Below, piece after piece: positions 60,495 through 64,000 of a stretch of DNA of 64,000 nt (positions are counted from its first letter, which is position 1; every line of letters starts with the position of its first letter). The position numbers and the translations under genes are program-made. A model generated the notes under the pieces. The model was not told the origin of the DNA, did not search any database, and saw only the letters and a program-made list of their open reading frames with translations. This stretch comes from Paeniroseomonas aquatica (GTDB lineage: Bacteria > Pseudomonadota > Alphaproteobacteria > Acetobacterales > Acetobacteraceae): contig NZ_JAUFPN010000059.1 in assembly GCF_030409335.1 (NCBI RefSeq), positions 1-64,000 on the forward strand. Reading direction: 5' to 3'.

Positions 60495-61685
60495 ATGGCC
60501 AGCAAGGCAACCGACGCAATGACCGCCGACCTGGCGCCTCTCGTCATGGATACGGCGACCGCCCCGGCCAAGGCGCGCGACCCCAGGACCGCCGGCGTGA
60601 TGGACCTGCTGCGGCTGATCCCCCAGGGCGGCCCGGCGATCTGCAATTTCTCCGTCACCAACATGTGCAACGCCACCTGCGACTTCTGCAATTTCGCCCA
60701 CAACAAGGGTTTCGTGAAGCACCGCAGCTGGCTCGGCGCCGACCTCTTCCCCAAGGCCCTCGCCCATATGCGGGAGAAGGGCAACGTCCGCTTCGCCACC
60801 TTCATGGGCGGCGAGCCGCTGCTGCACCCCCGCATCATCGAGATGGTGCGCGAGGCCACCGCCCAGGGCGTGCAGCCCACCATGGTCACCAACGGCTGGC
60901 TGCTGCCGCCCAAGGTGGATGCCATCGCCGCCAGCGGCATCACCACCATCTTCATCTCGATCGACAGCGAGCACGCCCACCTCCACGAGGAAAACCGCGG
61001 CCTGAAGGGCGTCTGCGCCCGCATCAAGGACGCCAATACCCGCCTGTCCGCCAAGGGCGTCACCCCGATCGCCAGCGTCGCCATGACCCGGCTGGTCAAG
61101 GACTACGAAGCCCTCGGCCACTTCCTGAAGGAGCTCGGCTTCGCCGCCGTCACCTTCTCCTATCCGCGCAAGGCAGCCCTCGGCTCCTCCTCCCTGGTCT
61201 ATTCCGAGGACAGCGACCTCGTCGACATGTCCCGGGACGAGCTGCTGACCGCCTTCGCGGGCGTCGAGCGCGCCCGCGCCGTCATCCCCGTGCACAACCC
61301 GCGCGCCGCCATCGCCGACATGCGCCGCCGCCTGACCGGCGAGGGCGAGCGCTTCACCTGCCATGCCGGCTACAAGTATTTCTACCTCGACTGGAACTAC
61401 GACCTCTGGCGCTGCGAGGACTGGAAGGCGCCGATCTCCAAGGTCTGGGACTTCACGCCCGAGAAGGTCATGCGCGACCCCTGCCAGGCCTGCACCACCG
61501 ACTGCTACCGCGACGCCAGCATCATGCTGCACTTCAGCATCTCGATCGGCGACGCCTTCGCCCGCTTCAAGGAAGGCAAGATCGGCGCCGGGCTGGCGGC
61601 CTTGGCGGATGGGCGGAACCTCGGCTCGCTGGGCGCGGTGATCGGGCATGGGGCGCGGCTGGCGAAGCTGGCGGGGCGGAGCTGA
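60495..61685 (+). CDS. Radical SAM protein of unknown function
   Basis: A 396-residue enzyme with the radical SAM cluster C58, C62 and C65 (MCNATCDFC), the GGEPLLHPRIIEMV segment and SIDSEHAHLH. The C-terminus adds further cysteines (FTCHAGYKYF, WRCEDW, DPCQACTTDC), like auxiliary-cluster (SPASM-type) domains. ATG 60495 follows AAGGGG. I do not recognise a specific subfamily: the motif differs from HpnH. Position after a flippase-like protein suggests a role in lipid or envelope modification, which is inference. Copy D1 of the repeat family follows the stop. Confidence 0.85.
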   Translation: MASKATDAMTADLAPLVMDTATAPAKARDPRTAGVMDLLRLIPQGGPAICNFSVTNMCNATCDFCNFAHNKGFVKHRSWLGADLFPKALAHMREKGNVRFATFMGGEPLLHPRIIEMVREATAQGVQPTMVTNGWLLPPKVDAIAASGITTIFISIDSEHAHLHEENRGLKGVCARIKDANTRLSAKGVTPIASVAMTRLVKDYEALGHFLKELGFAAVTFSYPRKAALGSSSLVYSEDSDLVDMSRDELLTAFAGVERARAVIPVHNPRAAIADMRRRLTGEGERFTCHAGYKYFYLDWNYDLWRCEDWKAPISKVWDFTPEKVMRDPCQACTTDCYRDASIMLHFSISIGDAFARFKEGKIGAGLAALADGRNLGSLGAVIGHGARLAKLAGRS

Positions 61686-61693
61686 AGCAAGCC

Positions 61694-61746
61694 AAGGTTG
61701 GGGAGAAGGTATTCTCCCCAAGCCCCTCATCTGTTTCTATTAGTTA
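61694..61746 (+). repeat. Stem-loop repeat family, copy D1
   Basis: TTGGGGAGAA (61698-61707) pairs with TTCTCCCCAA (61712-61721) around GGTA, with the tail CCCCTCATCTGTTTCTATTA. It begins 8 bp after the radical SAM stop. It is tail-to-tail with copy D2 around GAATTC (61748-61753). Confidence 0.78.
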
Positions 61747-61811
61747 AGAATTCTTACTAATAAAAAGGAAAGGAGGGGTTCGGGGAGGAAGTACTTTTCC
61801 TCCCCGACCTT
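61747..61811 (-). repeat. Stem-loop repeat family, copy D2
   Basis: On the - strand TCGGGGAGGAA (61807-61797) pairs with TTCCTCCCCGA (61790-61780) around AAGTAC, followed by CCCCTCCTTTCCTTTTTATT. It lies in the 5' leader of the + strand gene at 61828, antisense to it, forming an inverted pair with D1. Confidence 0.76.
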
Positions 61812-61827
61812 CCTTGAGGACCCAACC

Positions 61828-62412
61828 ATGCCCGCCATCATCCGCAAGCTCAGCACCATCCTCGACGAGACTCACCGCGAGATGGGCCGCGACCTCGCCC
61901 GCCCCATCCGCCGCGTCGTCGCCTGCGCCGTCATCGAGAACCCCTTCGCCGGCCGCTACGTGGAGGACCTTTCCGAGCTGGTCGCCCAGGGCGAGGAGCT
62001 GGGCGCGCTGCTCGCGGCGCGGGCCATCGCCGCCCTCGGCATCCCGGGCGGGCAGGTCGAGAGCTTCGGCAAGGCCGCCATCGTGGGGGAGGGGGGAGAA
62101 CTCGAGCATGCCGCCGCCCTGCTGCACCCGAAGATGGGCGCCCCGGTGCGGGCTGCGCTGGGGAAGGGGCCGGCGCTGATCCCCTCGGCCAAGAAGTCGG
62201 GCGGGCCGGGCACCGGCATCGACGTGCCGCTCGGCCACAAGGACGCCGCCTTGGTCCGCAGCCACTTCGACGCGATCGAGGCGCGGCTGCCCGATGCCCC
62301 GCGGGCGAACGAGATCCTGGTCTGCCTGGCGCTGACCGACGGCGGCCGCCCCAGCCCGCGCATCGGCGGCCTGACCACGGCCGAAATGATCGGCCAGGAC
62401 GGGCTGCGCTAG
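61828..62412 (+). CDS. Amino acid synthesis family protein (DUF1185 type)
   Basis: A 194-residue protein beginning IIRKLSTILDETHREMGRDL with IRRVVACAVIENPFAGRYVEDLSEL, GKAAIVGEGGELEHAAALLHP and KGPALIPSAKKSGGPGTGIDVPLGHKDA in shorter runs. These match the family annotated 'amino acid synthesis family protein' (DUF1185); the biochemical role is not known. A TTGAGGAC site precedes ATG 61828. No signal peptide. The next genes encode a LivG/LivF transporter pair, a common neighbour for this family, which suggests a catabolic or uptake module. Confidence 0.88.
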   Translation: MPAIIRKLSTILDETHREMGRDLARPIRRVVACAVIENPFAGRYVEDLSELVAQGEELGALLAARAIAALGIPGGQVESFGKAAIVGEGGELEHAAALLHPKMGAPVRAALGKGPALIPSAKKSGGPGTGIDVPLGHKDAALVRSHFDAIEARLPDAPRANEILVCLALTDGGRPSPRIGGLTTAEMIGQDGLR

Positions 62413-62584
62413 GCCGCCCGCCCGCCCCGGGCGCGGCAACCGCGCTTGTGACCGGCAGGGCCGCCCGTTCCGCGGGGGAAAGCCGCAGCACAGCTTGCAT
62501 CCGGCCGCCCGCCCGGCCATACCTAGCCGCAATGACGGCCCCCAGGGACTTCCTGGGGTGACCGCTTCGGGGAGAGCGATCCGG

Positions 62585-63353
62585 GTGACTGATTCCATCC
62601 TGGAAACAATCGGGCTGACCAAGGAATTCCGGGGCTTCGTCGCGGTGAGCGACGTGTCCCTCAAGGTCCGGCGGGGCAGCATCCATGGTCTGATCGGCCC
62701 GAACGGTGCCGGCAAGACCACCTGCTTCAACCTGCTGACCAAGTTCCTGGCGCCGACGCGCGGCCAGATCAAATACGACGGCCGCGACATCACCGGCATG
62801 AAGCCGGCCGAGGTGGCCCGGCTCGGCCTGGTCCGCAGCTTCCAGATCTCGGCGGTCTTCCCCCACCTGACGGTGCTGGAGAACGTGCGCGTCGCGCTGC
62901 AGCGCCAGCGCGGCGGCAGCTTCGACTTCTGGCGCTCCGACAGCCTGCTGCGGGCCTTCGACGACCGCGCCATGGAGCTGCTGGAGGACGTGGGCCTCAC
63001 CTCCTATGCGCGCGCCAATGCCGGCGAGCTGCCCTATGGCCGCAAGCGCGCGCTGGAGATCGCCACCACCCTGGCGCTCGACCCCACCATGATGCTGCTG
63101 GACGAGCCCACCGCCGGCATGACGCATGAGGACGTGGACCGCATCGTCGCGCTGGTGAAGCGCGTCTCGGTCGGCCGCACCGTGCTGCTGGTGGAGCACA
63201 ACCTGAAGGTGGTCTCCGGCCTCTGCGACACCATCACCGTGCTGGCCCGCGGCAGCGTCCTGGCCGAGGGCGACTACGCCGCCGTCTCGCGCAACCCGGA
63301 TGTCATCGCCGCCTACCTCGGCACCGAAGCCACCGCCGAAGGAGCCCCGGCGC

Positions 63354-63361
<8 letters not shown>
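62585..63361 (+). CDS. Branched-chain amino acid-type ABC transporter ATP-binding protein (LivG-like)
   Basis: This 258-residue ATPase begins VTDSILETIGLTKEF at GTG 62585, preceded by GGGGAGAG. Walker A is GPNGAGKTTC, signature region LPYGRKRALEIATTL and Walker B MMLLDEPTAGMTHED, with the H-loop VEHNLKVV. The 172-bp gap upstream shows no gene. It overlaps the next gene by 8 bp (ATGTCTGA). It begins another HAAT-type importer whose other subunits lie beyond the right edge. Confidence 0.92.

Positions 63362-64000
<639 letters not shown>

Noticed and set aside
60495-61685. Radical SAM gene as hopanoid HpnH next to HpnL-like protein
   Set aside because: The cluster motif MCNATCDFC and the C-terminal cysteines do not fit HpnH as I recall it, and no other hopanoid gene is present. 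HpnL identity is also unproven.
9914-61811. Treating every repeat copy as an ordinary intrinsic terminator
   Set aside because: The T-rich tail is separated from the stem by several C-rich bases, and two copies lie antisense in 5' leaders, which simple terminators do not explain.

Overview
The window is a gene-dense, very GC-rich chromosomal segment (roughly 70 % G+C or more by eye). It carries no rRNA, tRNA, insertion sequence, integrase, phage gene or CRISPR array that I can see. The zapA-6S RNA-ygfA order, a complete urtABCDE set, a PimC/PimD-type dehydrogenase pair and several orphan tripartite-tricarboxylate (TTT) binding proteins suggest an alphaproteobacterium, most likely a Roseomonas-like member of the Acetobacteraceae. 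That placement is inference from gene content and composition.

Layout. 1-5.4 kb: an inositol-monophosphatase-family gene and a complete EF-P modification set (efp and epmB on -, epmA on +), then an FkbM-type methyltransferase and a PPP-family phosphatase. 5.4-10.2 kb: thiE, a class I fructose-bisphosphate aldolase, the zapA-6S RNA-ygfA locus and a YmdB-like phosphoesterase. 10.2-17.5 kb: prpE, an MHS-type MFS transporter with a large extra loop, fpr, an amidase and an acetyltransferase. 17.5-23 kb: the urea ABC transporter operon urtABCDE. 23-28 kb: an EamA exporter, a family 5 peptide-binding protein, an MBL-fold hydrolase and an RTX-type calcium-binding protein built from a duplicated module. 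28-34 kb: gamma-glutamyltransferase followed by a four-gene peptide ABC transporter in one tight operon, plus a PfpI-family protein. 34-37.3 kb: two tandem TTT binding proteins and a zinc alcohol dehydrogenase. 37.3-41.9 kb: a branched-chain-amino-acid-type ABC transporter with a fused LivH-LivM permease. 42-46.5 kb: a PimD/PimC/PimF-like dicarboxyl-CoA beta-oxidation set. 46.6-51.6 kb: split chromate transporter, glycine-zipper lipoprotein, a third TTT binding protein, a BenE-type transporter and an enolase-superfamily enzyme.

51.7-59.4 kb looks like a nicotinate-catabolic cluster of the reductive (Eubacterium barkeri / Azorhizobium) type. It holds a molybdenum hydroxylase (separate FAD subunit plus a fused 2Fe-2S/molybdopterin subunit), a 6-hydroxynicotinate reductase-like Fe-S protein, an UPF0280 protein that keeps ApbE-like motifs, a MarR regulator and a divergent enamidase-like amidohydrolase. 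59.4-64 kb: a flippase-like membrane protein, an uncharacterised radical SAM enzyme, an 'amino acid synthesis' (DUF1185-type) protein and the start of another LivG/LivF pair that runs off the right edge.

The most interesting structure outside genes is a family of at least seven short stem-loop repeats at 9.9, 10.2, 28.0, 44.4 (two), 61.7 and 61.8 kb. Stem sequences differ but pairing is preserved, the loop is GGTA/AGTA-like, and a T-rich 3' tail is conserved. Twice the copies stand tail-to-tail as a pair. They could be 3'-end/terminator elements or a REP/BIME-like mobile family.
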